The notes under the pieces were generated by a model, which ran no database searches, was not told where the DNA came from, and saw only the letters and a program-made list of their open reading frames with translations. Both the position numbers and the translations under genes were made by a program. A stretch of DNA of 64,000 bases, taken from Arthrobacter sp. PM3. GTDB lineage: Bacteria > Actinomycetota > Actinomycetes > Actinomycetales > Micrococcaceae. Positions 25,880 to 33,610 of the stretch are shown piece after piece (the first letter of the stretch is position 1; every line of letters starts with the position of its first letter). The stretch covers positions 1,329,295 to 1,393,294 of the forward strand of contig NZ_CP022314.1 in assembly GCF_003352915.1 (NCBI RefSeq), written 5' to 3'.

Positions 25880-27196
25880 ATGAGCCACACTGTCCCGTCC
25901 ACGACGCCGGGTATCACCACAGGAGGGACGCCGAAGAAGGCGGCCCTTGCCAGCTTCCTGGGCAGCGCCGTCGAGTACTACGACTTCTTCATCTTCGGTT
26001 CGGCAGCGGCCCTGATCTTCCCGCACGTTTTCTTTCCGGACGCGGACACCAACGCGGCGATCATGTCGTTTGCCACCTTCGGCTTCGCGTACGTTGCCCG
26101 TCCCGTCGGCGCCATCATCCTCGGCCACTTCGGCGACAGGATCGGGCGACGGAAAGTCCTTATGTTCACGCTGCTGCTGATGGGCGCCTCCACCTTTGCC
26201 ATCGGCTGCCTGCCGGACTTCAAGACCGTGGGCTGGTGGGCTCCCGCCCTGCTGGTGCTGGCACGCCTCTGCCAGGGCTTCTCCGCGGCAGGCGAGCAGG
26301 CCGGCGCCTCGTCCATGACCCTTGAGCACGCCCCGGACAACCGCCGCTCGTTCTTCACCTCCTGGACCCTGACCGGAACCCAGGGTGGACAGATCCTCGC
26401 GGCCCTGGTCTTCATCCCCGTCCTGGCCCTGCCCGACGAGATCAAGTACGGCATCGGCTGGCGCATCCCGTTCTGGCTCAGCGCCGTCGTCGTGCTGATC
26501 GCGTTCTTCATCCGCCGCACGCTGCACGAGCCGCCGGCGTTCGAAGAGGCCAAGAAGACCGCGCAGATCTCCAAGCTGCCCGTGGCCGACCTTCTGAAGG
26601 ACCACTGGCGCGATGTCCTGCGCGTCATCGCCTGCGCCTTCATCGCCGCCGTTTCCACGGTCTTCGGCACCCTGGCCATCAGCTACGCCAAGAACGTCGC
26701 TGGGGTGGACGGCACCACCACCCTCTGGCTCGTCGTCGGCGCCAACTTCATGGCCCTGGGCACCCAGCCGCTCTTCGGCATGCTCGCCGACAAGATCGGC
26801 CGCAAGCCGGTGTTCATCTACGGCGCACTCTCCAGCGCCATCCTGACCCCGGTCTTCCTGCTGAGCCTCGAGTCGGGCAACGTCGCGCTGATGTTCCTGG
26901 CGGCAATCGGCTTCTTCTCCTTCGGCTACGCCGCGGCCAACGCCGTCTGGCCCTCCTTCTACGCCGAGATGTTCAGCACCAACGTCCGGTTCTCCGGCCT
27001 CGCCATCGGCACCCAGCTGGGCTTCCTGATGGCCGGGTTCGCCCCGGCAATCGTGGCGGCCATGGGCGGCATCCAGCCCGGCGGCTGGGTCCAGATCACC
27101 ATCTTCACCGGCGTCATCTGCCTGATCTCTGCCGTCGCGGCGCTGACGGCCAAGGAAACCTTCAAGGTCCCCACCAAACAGCTGGGCGTCAGGTAG
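25880..27196 (+). CDS. metabolite:H+ symporter (MHS family), probable shikimate/quinate importer
   Basis: Twelve-helix MFS protein, 438 residues from the ATG at 25880, which has AGGA upstream. An open frame extends about 48 codons further but lacks a ribosome site and family resemblance. MHS-type features are GSAVEYYDFFIFGSAAAL in helix 1, GDRIGRRK in loop 2-3, and RLCQGFSAAGEQAGA in helix 4, close to ShiA and related dicarboxylate/shikimate symporters. Divergent from an IclR gene and next to shikimate dehydrogenase and quiC genes, it most likely supplies their substrate. Substrate identity is inferred. Confidence 0.85.
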   Translation: MSHTVPSTTPGITTGGTPKKAALASFLGSAVEYYDFFIFGSAAALIFPHVFFPDADTNAAIMSFATFGFAYVARPVGAIILGHFGDRIGRRKVLMFTLLLMGASTFAIGCLPDFKTVGWWAPALLVLARLCQGFSAAGEQAGASSMTLEHAPDNRRSFFTSWTLTGTQGGQILAALVFIPVLALPDEIKYGIGWRIPFWLSAVVVLIAFFIRRTLHEPPAFEEAKKTAQISKLPVADLLKDHWRDVLRVIACAFIAAVSTVFGTLAISYAKNVAGVDGTTTLWLVVGANFMALGTQPLFGMLADKIGRKPVFIYGALSSAILTPVFLLSLESGNVALMFLAAIGFFSFGYAAANAVWPSFYAEMFSTNVRFSGLAIGTQLGFLMAGFAPAIVAAMGGIQPGGWVQITIFTGVICLISAVAALTAKETFKVPTKQLGVR

Positions 27197-27213
27197 CCCC
27201 GCTTAGCCCCACC

Positions 27214-27269
27214 CGAGGTGGCCCTTCGCGGCAGTGTTTTCGAAAACACTGCCGTGAAGGGCCACCTCG
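27214..27269. repeat. 56-bp near-perfect palindrome (terminator or dispersed element)
   Basis: Two 28-base arms are complementary throughout except for one G/T pair (27228 with 27255, which would be a G-U wobble in RNA). The centre is TTTTCGAAAA, so the RNA would have a UUCG-like tip. It starts 18 bp after the importer stop codon and is followed only by GCGTTT. Position suggests a terminator; symmetry and length are more than a terminator needs. Confidence 0.7.
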
Positions 27270-27406
27270 CGTTTAATCGGGACTTCGGGCCGCCCCGAAA
27301 AACTAACCGGCCCCTAACCGGGCTGAAACGCGGGCGCAACATTGGCGCAGGACACTGGAAGTGCCGGCAAGAGCAGGCACCACTCTCCAGTCCAGGAGGC
27401 CCCGCC

Positions 27407-27643
27407 ATGTTGAAGGAAGCCAAAGCCCATGTGACCCGAATCCGCGCCCTCGACCAGCTGCACCGCGGCGATGAAATCGAGGCCCGGCTGAGCGTCGGCC
27501 CCAATTACGACGACGTCGTGATCCGGCGCGGCAGCGTCCAGGAAACCGCCCCCGGAATCGGCGTCGTTTGGATCATGGACCGCCACACCGGCATGCGCAA
27601 AGCCATCAACGCGGACGAATGCACGGTGTGGCGGGTCGCCTGA
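27407..27643 (+). CDS. small conserved-looking protein of unknown function
   Basis: A 78-residue protein starting MLKEAKAHVTRIRALDQLHR. A strong AGGAGG lies seven bases before the ATG, which supports a real gene. The sequence mixes a basic N-terminal helix with a beta-rich centre (DDVVIRRGSVQETAPGIGVVWIMD) and no hydrophobic segment. No known family recognised. It ends 5 bp from the convergent MoaD-like gene. Confidence 0.6.
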   Translation: MLKEAKAHVTRIRALDQLHRGDEIEARLSVGPNYDDVVIRRGSVQETAPGIGVVWIMDRHTGMRKAINADECTVWRVA

Positions 27644-27647
27644 GGCG

Positions 27648-27989
27648 TCAGCCCCCCGCGACGGACTGGATGATCAGTAGCTCCTGGCCCGGCGCTACCG
27701 TCGTTGCCAGGCCCTGCAGCCGCCGGATCTCATTCCCGTTGACGTAGATATTCACGTAACGGCGAACGGCTCCGGTCTCGTCCCGCAGCCGGCGCGACAG
27801 GGCCGGATAATCCCCGGTCACCGCATCCAGCAACGACCCCACCGTCACCGCCGCCTCAGCGGGCGCAGTCAGGATGGACTGCCCGCCGGCGAGCGGTTGG
27901 AGGACGCTCGGCAGGATGACACTGATCGCGGTATCCGCAGGCTCCCCCTTGGCCCCGGTCATACCGTCAGCAGACATCGCCTCAGTCAT
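27648..27989 (-). CDS. MoaD/ThiS-like beta-grasp protein with C-terminal GG
   Basis: A 113-residue ubiquitin-like beta-grasp protein. The tail QSVAGG ends in the diglycine that E1-like enzymes adenylate in MoaD and ThiS sulfur carriers, and VNIYVNGNEIRRLQGLATTVAPGQEL is the usual second half of the fold. The N-terminal 20 residues are extra. It overlaps the beta-propeller gene upstream by 8 bp and is translationally coupled to it. No moeB, thiF, moaE or thiG gene is near, so a sulfur-carrier role for molybdopterin or thiamine is not supported by context. Confidence 0.75.
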   Translation of the reverse strand: MTEAMSADGMTGAKGEPADTAISVILPSVLQPLAGGQSILTAPAEAAVTVGSLLDAVTGDYPALSRRLRDETGAVRRYVNIYVNGNEIRRLQGLATTVAPGQELLIIQSVAGG

Positions 27990-29109
27990 GCCGTCGCGGC
28001 AGCGGGGGCACCTGGGCGGCGGAAACCGCGGCGGCCCTCACGCACAGCACGTCCGGCAGGTGGGAAGCCACTTCGCTGAAGTGCTCCCCCTCGTCGGCGC
28101 TGGCGTAGACACTGCCTCCGCGCGTCCCGAAGTAGACCCCGGCCGGCTCCGCTTCGTCGACGCAGGCGGCATCGCGCAGCACCGCGTTGTACTCGGGGTC
28201 CGGGAGCCCGTCGTCGAGCCGCTTCCAGCTGGCACCGGCGTCGTCGGTCCGGTGCACCGCCAGCTTTCCGTCCGGCGGAATCCGCTCGCCGTCCGCCTTC
28301 AGGGGGATGACCCAGGCCGTGCCGGCCCGGCGCGGATGCGTCAGCATCACGAAGCCGAAGTCCGCCGGGAGCCCGTCGGCGATCGACTCCCACGATTCGG
28401 CGTCGTCATCGCTGCGGTACACGCCATGGTGGTTTTGCGCATACAGCCGGCCTCCGACGGCGGCATCGGCGGCGATCTTGTGGACGCACTGGCCGAACTC
28501 CGGGTTGGGGTCCGGCATGAAGTAAGCGGAGATTCCCTTGTTGCGCGGTTCCCAGGAGGTGCCGCCGTCGAGCGAGCGGTAGACCCCTCCCGTACTCATG
28601 GCCACGTGGACCTTGTCGCCCGTAGGGTCTACGACGATCGAGTGCGCCGCGGCGCCGCCGTAGCCGGCACCCCACTCGCTGCGGTGCGGATGGTCCCACA
28701 GGCCGCGGTTGAGCTCGAAGTGCTCGCCGCCGTCGGTCGATTTCCAAACAGAGATGGGCTCACAGCCTGCCCACACGACGCCCGGGCGGGAATCGGCGTC
28801 GGGGTGGATCTGCCAGATCCGCTCCAAGGCGGCGTCGGTGCCGTCGGGAAACGTGATGGCCCCGTTTTCGGGTTCGTTCCAGCTGGCGCCGAGGTCGTCG
28901 GAGTGGAAAACGGTGGGGCCCCAGTGCTCGGAACGGACCCCAACCAGGATCCGGGTCCGGCCGGCGCGGGTATCGATGCCGATGCTGGGGATTTCGCTCA
29001 TCAGAAAATGCGGCCCGGACACGGACCAGTCCTTCCGGTCAGGACTGGTCGCAATCCAGAGGCCCTTCTTGGTCCCGATCGCCAGGACGTAACTCTCTGC
29101 AGTAGCCAT
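27982..29109 (-). CDS. Asp-box (BNR/sialidase-like) beta-propeller protein
   Basis: About 375 residues from the ATG at 29109 (MATAESYVLAIGTKKGLWI). Repeated Asp-box motifs of the S/T-x-D-x-G-x-x-W/F type are visible at least six times: SDDLGASW, STDGGEHF, SLDGGTSW, SDDDAESW, TDDAGASW, SADEGEHF. This predicts a propeller of the BNR/sortilin-like class. No signal peptide is visible, so it is probably cytoplasmic, and the sialidase catalytic arginines cannot be recognised. Coupled to the MoaD-like gene. Role unknown. Confidence 0.75.
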   Translation of the reverse strand: MATAESYVLAIGTKKGLWIATSPDRKDWSVSGPHFLMSEIPSIGIDTRAGRTRILVGVRSEHWGPTVFHSDDLGASWNEPENGAITFPDGTDAALERIWQIHPDADSRPGVVWAGCEPISVWKSTDGGEHFELNRGLWDHPHRSEWGAGYGGAAAHSIVVDPTGDKVHVAMSTGGVYRSLDGGTSWEPRNKGISAYFMPDPNPEFGQCVHKIAADAAVGGRLYAQNHHGVYRSDDDAESWESIADGLPADFGFVMLTHPRRAGTAWVIPLKADGERIPPDGKLAVHRTDDAGASWKRLDDGLPDPEYNAVLRDAACVDEAEPAGVYFGTRGGSVYASADEGEHFSEVASHLPDVLCVRAAAVSAAQVPPLPRRHD

Positions 29110-29161
29110 GACCCCCATGCAACCATCCGCGCCAGGGGGCCGCAATGGTTTTCTCCAGGGA

Positions 29162-29353
29162 TTAGTCCACGAACTCCGACTGCGTCTCGATGAAATCCCA
29201 ATCGGCGGCCGTCAGGGCCGCGTCGCCGCCGGCGCTGCCGATCCCCTTCTGCACGTCCTCGGGCAGCTCGGCGCTCCGCAGGTTTTCCCGGAGCCATTCC
29301 TTGCTCGCCAAATCCAGATCCAGCCACCACATGTAGATTTCCACGACGGCCAC
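29162..29353 (-). CDS. small acidic protein of unknown function
   Basis: A 63-residue reading frame with N-terminal VVEIYMWWLDLDLASKEWLRENL and an acidic end. A repeated AGGAGGAGGAGG runs into the first GTG (29353); the GTG three codons later has better spacing and may be the true start. It lies upstream of the beta-propeller gene on the same strand with a 52-bp gap, so it could be the first gene of that transcript. No family recognised. Confidence 0.5.
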   Translation of the reverse strand: MAVVEIYMWWLDLDLASKEWLRENLRSAELPEDVQKGIGSAGGDAALTAADWDFIETQSEFVD

Positions 29354-29498
29354 CTCCTCCTCCTGTGTTCTTCAACCGTAGGCCCCGCCCCCGGGGTGTT
29401 CAAGGGAGACGGCGGGACGCCCTTCCGGGCCGGCTCGGGCCGCCGGGAGGGGGAGTAAGTCCCTGTTCAGGTCCCGTCCCGGGGGAAAGAATGAATGC

Positions 29499-29984
29499 AT
29501 GTCAGCCGAGTCCGACGCCGGGCCGCCGCCCCTTGTGGTGGCCGTGCTGCCGGGACAGCATCCCGAGGTTGTGCAGACCGCGGCCTCGCTCGCGGCACGG
29601 CTGGGAGTGCCCGTGATCTGCGCCTATGTGGACGAGGCGAGCTACCTCGTGGAGTGGGATCCGGAGCGGTCCGCGCACCGCCTCTCGCTGCACCCGGACA
29701 GGGACGACGCCGAGATCCGGGCCACCGCCGAGGAGCTGCGGACCGCCGTTGAGTCCGGCTGTGCGGGCCGGGACATCGACTGGACCCTGCGCATCCTGGC
29801 GGGCGATCCGGCCCGGGCGATCGGCCGGCTCGCCGCGGAGGCCAACGCGCAAATGATTGTGGTGGGCACCCCCGAACCCGGCCTGGGCCACCGCATCTCG
29901 GCGGCGCTCAACGGCTCTGTCGCGGCGTGGCTAAGCCATCACCAGGAGCGCCCGGTCCTGATTGTTCCGGCCGCCGAAAAGTAA
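29499..29984 (+). CDS. universal stress protein family (UspA-like)
   Basis: Single-domain USP of 161 residues. The ATP-binding signature is present as VVGTPEPGLGHRISAALNGSVAAWLSHH, close to the G-2x-G-9x-G(S/T) form, so nucleotide binding is likely. The N-terminus carries VVAVLPGQHPEVVQTAASLA instead of the common VVGVDGS opening. Transcribed alone and followed by a strong terminator at 30075-30123. USPs modulate stress and dormancy survival; the partner here is unknown. Confidence 0.85.
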   Translation: MSAESDAGPPPLVVAVLPGQHPEVVQTAASLAARLGVPVICAYVDEASYLVEWDPERSAHRLSLHPDRDDAEIRATAEELRTAVESGCAGRDIDWTLRILAGDPARAIGRLAAEANAQMIVVGTPEPGLGHRISAALNGSVAAWLSHHQERPVLIVPAAEK

Positions 29985-30074
29985 AGCGAAAGTACTTATT
30001 CGAGGTGCTGGCGCGCACCCGTACCGCCAAGTAAGCTCGATATGTAGGCCGGATGAACCGCCTACCCCCTAGCT

Positions 30075-30123
30075 GCTCCGGAGTGCGTATCCCCCAATAA
30101 CGCACTCCGGAGCTCTTTAATTT
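30075..30123 (+). terminator. Rho-independent terminator after the stress-protein gene
   Basis: A 14-bp perfect stem (30075-30088 with 30100-30113) and an 11-base loop are followed by TCTTTAATTT. It lies 90 bp past the stop codon and isolates the copper operon downstream. Confidence 0.85.
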
Positions 30124-30180
30124 CCGGATCAATTGTCCGCCCCGTCCGGAAGCGCTGCCGGCCCGGAACCGCCCACTTGA

Positions 30181-30205
30181 AACATACCCCTAGGGGGTAT
30201 ATGTT
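30181..30205. promoter_or_regulatory. CsoR operator
   Basis: A dyad centred on TACCCCTAGGGGGTA (30185-30199) with AACATA/TATGTT-like flanks matches the known GC-tract palindromes bound by CsoR copper sensors. It lies directly upstream of the csoR start, positioned to repress the csoR-copZ-copA operon until Cu(I) binds. Confidence 0.85.
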
Positions 30206-30211
30206 GGGGGC

Positions 30212-30553
30212 ATGAGCGAGTCCGAGGTTCCCGCCACCGCCCCCGCGGCGCCCCCCGAGCAGCACGGCTACACCTCCAACAAGGAGGCCTATCTGCGCCG
30301 GCTCAAGCGGATCGAAGGCCAGGTGCGCGGGATCGCCCGCATGGTGGACGAGGACAAGTACTGCATCGACATCCTCACCCAGGTCGCCGCCGTGACCAAG
30401 GCCCTGCACGCGGTGAGCCTGGGGCTCGTGGAGGAGCACATCGGTCACTGCGTCGTCGGCGCCGCCTCCGAGCCGGACCCGGAGCTGCGGGCGGAAACCA
30501 TCGACTTCAAAGTCAAAGAGGCCACCGACGCAATCGGCCGCCTGCTGCGCTAA
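30212..30553 (+). CDS. csoR: copper-sensing transcriptional repressor CsoR
   Basis: All-helical DUF156 repressor of 113 residues. The Cu(I) ligands are C51, H76 and C80, with the same 25/4 spacing as Cys36-His61-Cys65 of M. tuberculosis CsoR. A disordered N-terminal 20 residues rich in Pro/Ala precede the fold. It binds the operator at 30181-30205 and releases it on copper loading. First gene of csoR-copZ-copA. Confidence 0.94.
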   Translation: MSESEVPATAPAAPPEQHGYTSNKEAYLRRLKRIEGQVRGIARMVDEDKYCIDILTQVAAVTKALHAVSLGLVEEHIGHCVVGAASEPDPELRAETIDFKVKEATDAIGRLLR

Positions 30554-30619
30554 GACCCGCACCATCCACCAGACCACCGGGCCGGGAAACACCCTGCGCC
30601 CAGCGACAAGGAGCACGCC

Positions 30620-30850
30620 ATGAGTACTGTTTCCACCACCGTCAACGTTTCGGGCATGACCTGCGGACACTGCGTGTCCTCCGTCAGTGAGGAACTTGAG
30701 GCTCTCTCCGGCGTCGAAAAGGTCGACGTCGACCTCAAGGCCGGCGGCATCTCCACCGTCACGATCACCTCCAGTGAGGCGTTGTCATCCGCCGAGATCG
30801 GCGAGGCCGTGGCGGAAGCCGGCTACCTGGTGGTTGCCAGCGAAGCCTGA
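30620..30850 (+). CDS. copZ: copper chaperone CopZ (heavy-metal-associated domain)
   Basis: A 76-residue single HMA domain with the Cu(I)-binding motif GMTCGHC at residues 12-18 and the usual beta-alpha-beta-beta-alpha-beta pattern. It carries Cu(I) to the CopA ATPase encoded 65 bp downstream. A ribosome site (AAGGAG) precedes the ATG. Confidence 0.92.
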   Translation: MSTVSTTVNVSGMTCGHCVSSVSEELEALSGVEKVDVDLKAGGISTVTITSSEALSSAEIGEAVAEAGYLVVASEA

Positions 30851-30915
30851 GCGCCGCCGCAGCCCCCGGGCGGCGGGGACCGGACCGGAACAAACGAGGA
30901 GAACAGGAAGGCGAC

Positions 30916-33207
30916 GTGAAGAGCGAGCAGCTGCTGGACAGCAAACAACTGCTGGAGCACGCCGGAAGCCGTGTCATCGACCTCGACATCGAGGGGATGA
31001 CCTGCGCCTCCTGCGTCAACCGGGTCGAACGCAAACTGGGAAAGCTCGACGGCGTCGAAGCCAGCGTCAACCTGCCTCTCGAGTCCGCCCGCGTCACCGT
31101 CCCGGCGGACATCACGGACGAACAAATCACCGCCACCGTCGCGGCGGCCGGTTACCGGGCCACGGTCCGGGCCGCCCAGGAGCCGGTGCAGGCGGCCGAG
31201 CCGGCGCCGTCCGCCGGTCCCGGGATGGCGGCCGGCGCAGCCGCCGCCGAACTCCGCCCCCGGCTCATCGTGGCAGCCGCCCTCACCGTTCCGGTGTTCG
31301 CGGTGTCGATGATCCCTGCGCTCCAGTTCCCGAACTGGGGCTGGGCAGCCGCCATCGCGGCCCTGCCGGTGGTCGGCTGGGCGGCCTGGCCCTTCCACCG
31401 GGCCGCGGCCATCAACGCCCGGCACCTCGCGTCGACAATGGACACCCTCGTTTCGATCGGCGTGACCGCGGCCTATGCGTTTTCCGCCGGCCAGCTCCTC
31501 GCGGACCCGCGCCTGACCGAACACCCGGCCATGGAAGGCATGGAAGCCGGCGGCCTCTATTTCGAGGTCGCCTGCGTGGTCACGACCTTCCTGCTGCTGG
31601 GCCGGTACCTCGAGGCAAATGCCAAGCAGAAGGCCGGAGACGCCCTCAAGGCCCTGCTCAGCCTGGGCGCCAAGGACGCCGCGGTGCTCCGCGACGGCAA
31701 GGAACTGCGGATCCCGGCGGCGGATCTGGCGGTGGGAGATGTGCTGGTGGTCCGGCCCGGCGAAAAGATCGCCACGGACGGCGTGGTCTTGGAGGGCTCC
31801 TCGGCCGTGGACGCCTCCTTGCTGACCGGCGAATCCGTGCCGGTGGAAGTCGGCCCGGACAGCCAGGTCACCGGGGCCACCATCAACACCTCCGGCCGTC
31901 TCCTGGTCCGCGCCACCCGCGTCGGTCCAGGGACCACCCTGGCCCAGATGGGCCGGCTGGTCTCCGCGGCGCAGACCGGAAAAGCCCCCATCGCTCGCCT
32001 CGCTGACCGGATCAGCGCTGTCTTCGTCCCCGTCGTCCTGGTGCTGGCGGCCCTCACTTTCGCGGCCTGGCTGCTGGCGGCCGGACCGGCCGCCGGTCCC
32101 GACGGGGTCCGGGCGGCCTTCACCGCCGCCGTCGCCGTGCTGGTCATCGCCTGCCCCTGCGCCCTCGGGCTGGCGACGCCCGTGGGGCTGCTGACGGGGA
32201 CCGGCCGCGGTGCCCAACTCGGCATCCTCATCAAGGGGCCGCAGGTCCTGGAAGACACCCGGACCGTGGACACCATCCTGCTGGACAAGACCGGCACCGT
32301 GACCACCGGCCACCTGGCCGTGGACGGCATCGAGAGCTTCGGCACCTACAGCGACGCCGAGGTCCTGCGCCTGGCGGGGGCCGTGGAAAACGCCTCCGAG
32401 CACCCGATAGCCCGCGCCATCGCAGGGGCGGCCGGGGAAGACGGCGCCCTTCCCGCCGTAAGCGGCTTCCGCTCCGCGCCCGGCGGTGGCGTCCGGGGCA
32501 CCGTCGAGGGCCGTCTGGTGACGGCGGGCCGGACGGGCTGGCTGGAGCAGAACGGCATCGTTCCCGCCGCCGCAGAGCAGGACGCCCTCGGCGGCGCCGA
32601 AAACTCCGGCGCCACCGCGATCTGGGTTGCCGTGGATGGCGACACCGCCGGCATCATCCGCCTGCGCGATGCCCTCAAGCCCGGCTCCAAAGCCGCCGTG
32701 GACCGGCTCCGGCAGCTCGGGCTCCGGCCCATCCTGCTCACGGGCGACAACGCTGCGGTGGCCGCCCAGGTGGCTGCCGCCGTCGGGATCCGACCCGGGG
32801 ACGTCCATGCCGGCGTGCTGCCGGAAGGCAAGGTCAAGGCCGTGCGGGATCTGCAGGCGGCCGGCGCCACCGTGGCCATGGCCGGCGACGGCGTCAACGA
32901 TGCCGCGGCGCTGGCCCAGGCGGACCTCGGGGTCGCCATGGGCTCCGGGACGGATGTGGCCATCGAGGCCGCCGACCTGACGGTTATGGGCAACGATCTG
33001 GAGCAGGTGGCGCAGGCGATCGAACTGTCCCGCAGGACGCTGGCCACCATCAAAACCAACCTCTTCTGGGCTTTCTTCTACAACGCCATCGGCATTCCCG
33101 TGGCGGCTTTGGGGCTTCTGAACCCGATGATCGCGGGGGCGGCCATGGCCGCCAGTTCCGTGCTGGTGGTGGCCAATTCGCTCCGGCTGCGCAGCTTCGG
33201 GAGGTAG
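30916..33207 (+). CDS. copA: P1B-type Cu(I)-exporting ATPase CopA
   Basis: A 763-residue ATPase. One N-terminal HMA domain (GMTCASC, residues 27-33) is followed by transmembrane helices with the metal-translocating CPC near residue 413. The phosphorylated Asp is in DKTGT near 457, the actuator motif TGES lies before it, and GDGVND is near 656. All catalytic motifs are intact. It exports Cu(I) from the cytosol. GTG start at 30916 with AGGAAG upstream. Last gene of the CsoR-controlled operon. Confidence 0.95.
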   Translation: MKSEQLLDSKQLLEHAGSRVIDLDIEGMTCASCVNRVERKLGKLDGVEASVNLPLESARVTVPADITDEQITATVAAAGYRATVRAAQEPVQAAEPAPSAGPGMAAGAAAAELRPRLIVAAALTVPVFAVSMIPALQFPNWGWAAAIAALPVVGWAAWPFHRAAAINARHLASTMDTLVSIGVTAAYAFSAGQLLADPRLTEHPAMEGMEAGGLYFEVACVVTTFLLLGRYLEANAKQKAGDALKALLSLGAKDAAVLRDGKELRIPAADLAVGDVLVVRPGEKIATDGVVLEGSSAVDASLLTGESVPVEVGPDSQVTGATINTSGRLLVRATRVGPGTTLAQMGRLVSAAQTGKAPIARLADRISAVFVPVVLVLAALTFAAWLLAAGPAAGPDGVRAAFTAAVAVLVIACPCALGLATPVGLLTGTGRGAQLGILIKGPQVLEDTRTVDTILLDKTGTVTTGHLAVDGIESFGTYSDAEVLRLAGAVENASEHPIARAIAGAAGEDGALPAVSGFRSAPGGGVRGTVEGRLVTAGRTGWLEQNGIVPAAAEQDALGGAENSGATAIWVAVDGDTAGIIRLRDALKPGSKAAVDRLRQLGLRPILLTGDNAAVAAQVAAAVGIRPGDVHAGVLPEGKVKAVRDLQAAGATVAMAGDGVNDAAALAQADLGVAMGSGTDVAIEAADLTVMGNDLEQVAQAIELSRRTLATIKTNLFWAFFYNAIGIPVAALGLLNPMIAGAAMAASSVLVVANSLRLRSFGR

Positions 33208-33240
33208 CAGCCGGACGCCCTGCGGATCCGCGTTGCGGGC

Positions 33241-33513
33241 TCAGGCGGCGCCGAACCGGACGGCCGCCCTGGCACGGGCCTTGGCCGCTTCCTCCTCCCG
33301 GTCCCTGGCCGGGGCATGCGTCACCAGCGAGTCAAGGAGATGCTGCGTCGCGTGGGCGATCTCGTGCACGGCCCGGTTGAAGGCTTCCTCGTTGGCCTTG
33401 GACGGCTTCGTGGAGCCGCTGATTTTGCGCACGTACTGCAGCGCGGCGGCCTCCACCTCCGCGTCCGTGGCGTGCGGTTCGAAGTTATGCAGGGTCCTGA
33501 TATTGCGGCACAT
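33241..33513 (-). CDS. DUF2277 family protein
   Basis: About 90 residues from the ATG at 33513. The start MCRNIRTLHNFEPHATD and the run AALQYVRKISGSTKPSKANE are the diagnostic segments of DUF2277, a small family common in actinobacteria without an assigned function. The C-terminus is Arg/Ala/Glu-rich helix. The longer frame from 33603 lacks family resemblance. Confidence 0.8.
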   Translation of the reverse strand: MCRNIRTLHNFEPHATDAEVEAAALQYVRKISGSTKPSKANEEAFNRAVHEIAHATQHLLDSLVTHAPARDREEEAAKARARAAVRFGAA

Positions 33514-33610
33514 AGCTCCACTGTAGGCGCCACACCTTCCGGGATCGAGGGCCGCCGGGATCGGGGCCTTCGGCCCCTGGCCGGCCCGACGCCTGGCCGG
33601 CACAGCGGTG

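Noticed and set aside
30823..32808. 661-codon minus-strand frame
   Set aside because: Antisense to copA, which has all P-type ATPase motifs; the Gly/Asp-rich mirror sequence has no family resemblance.
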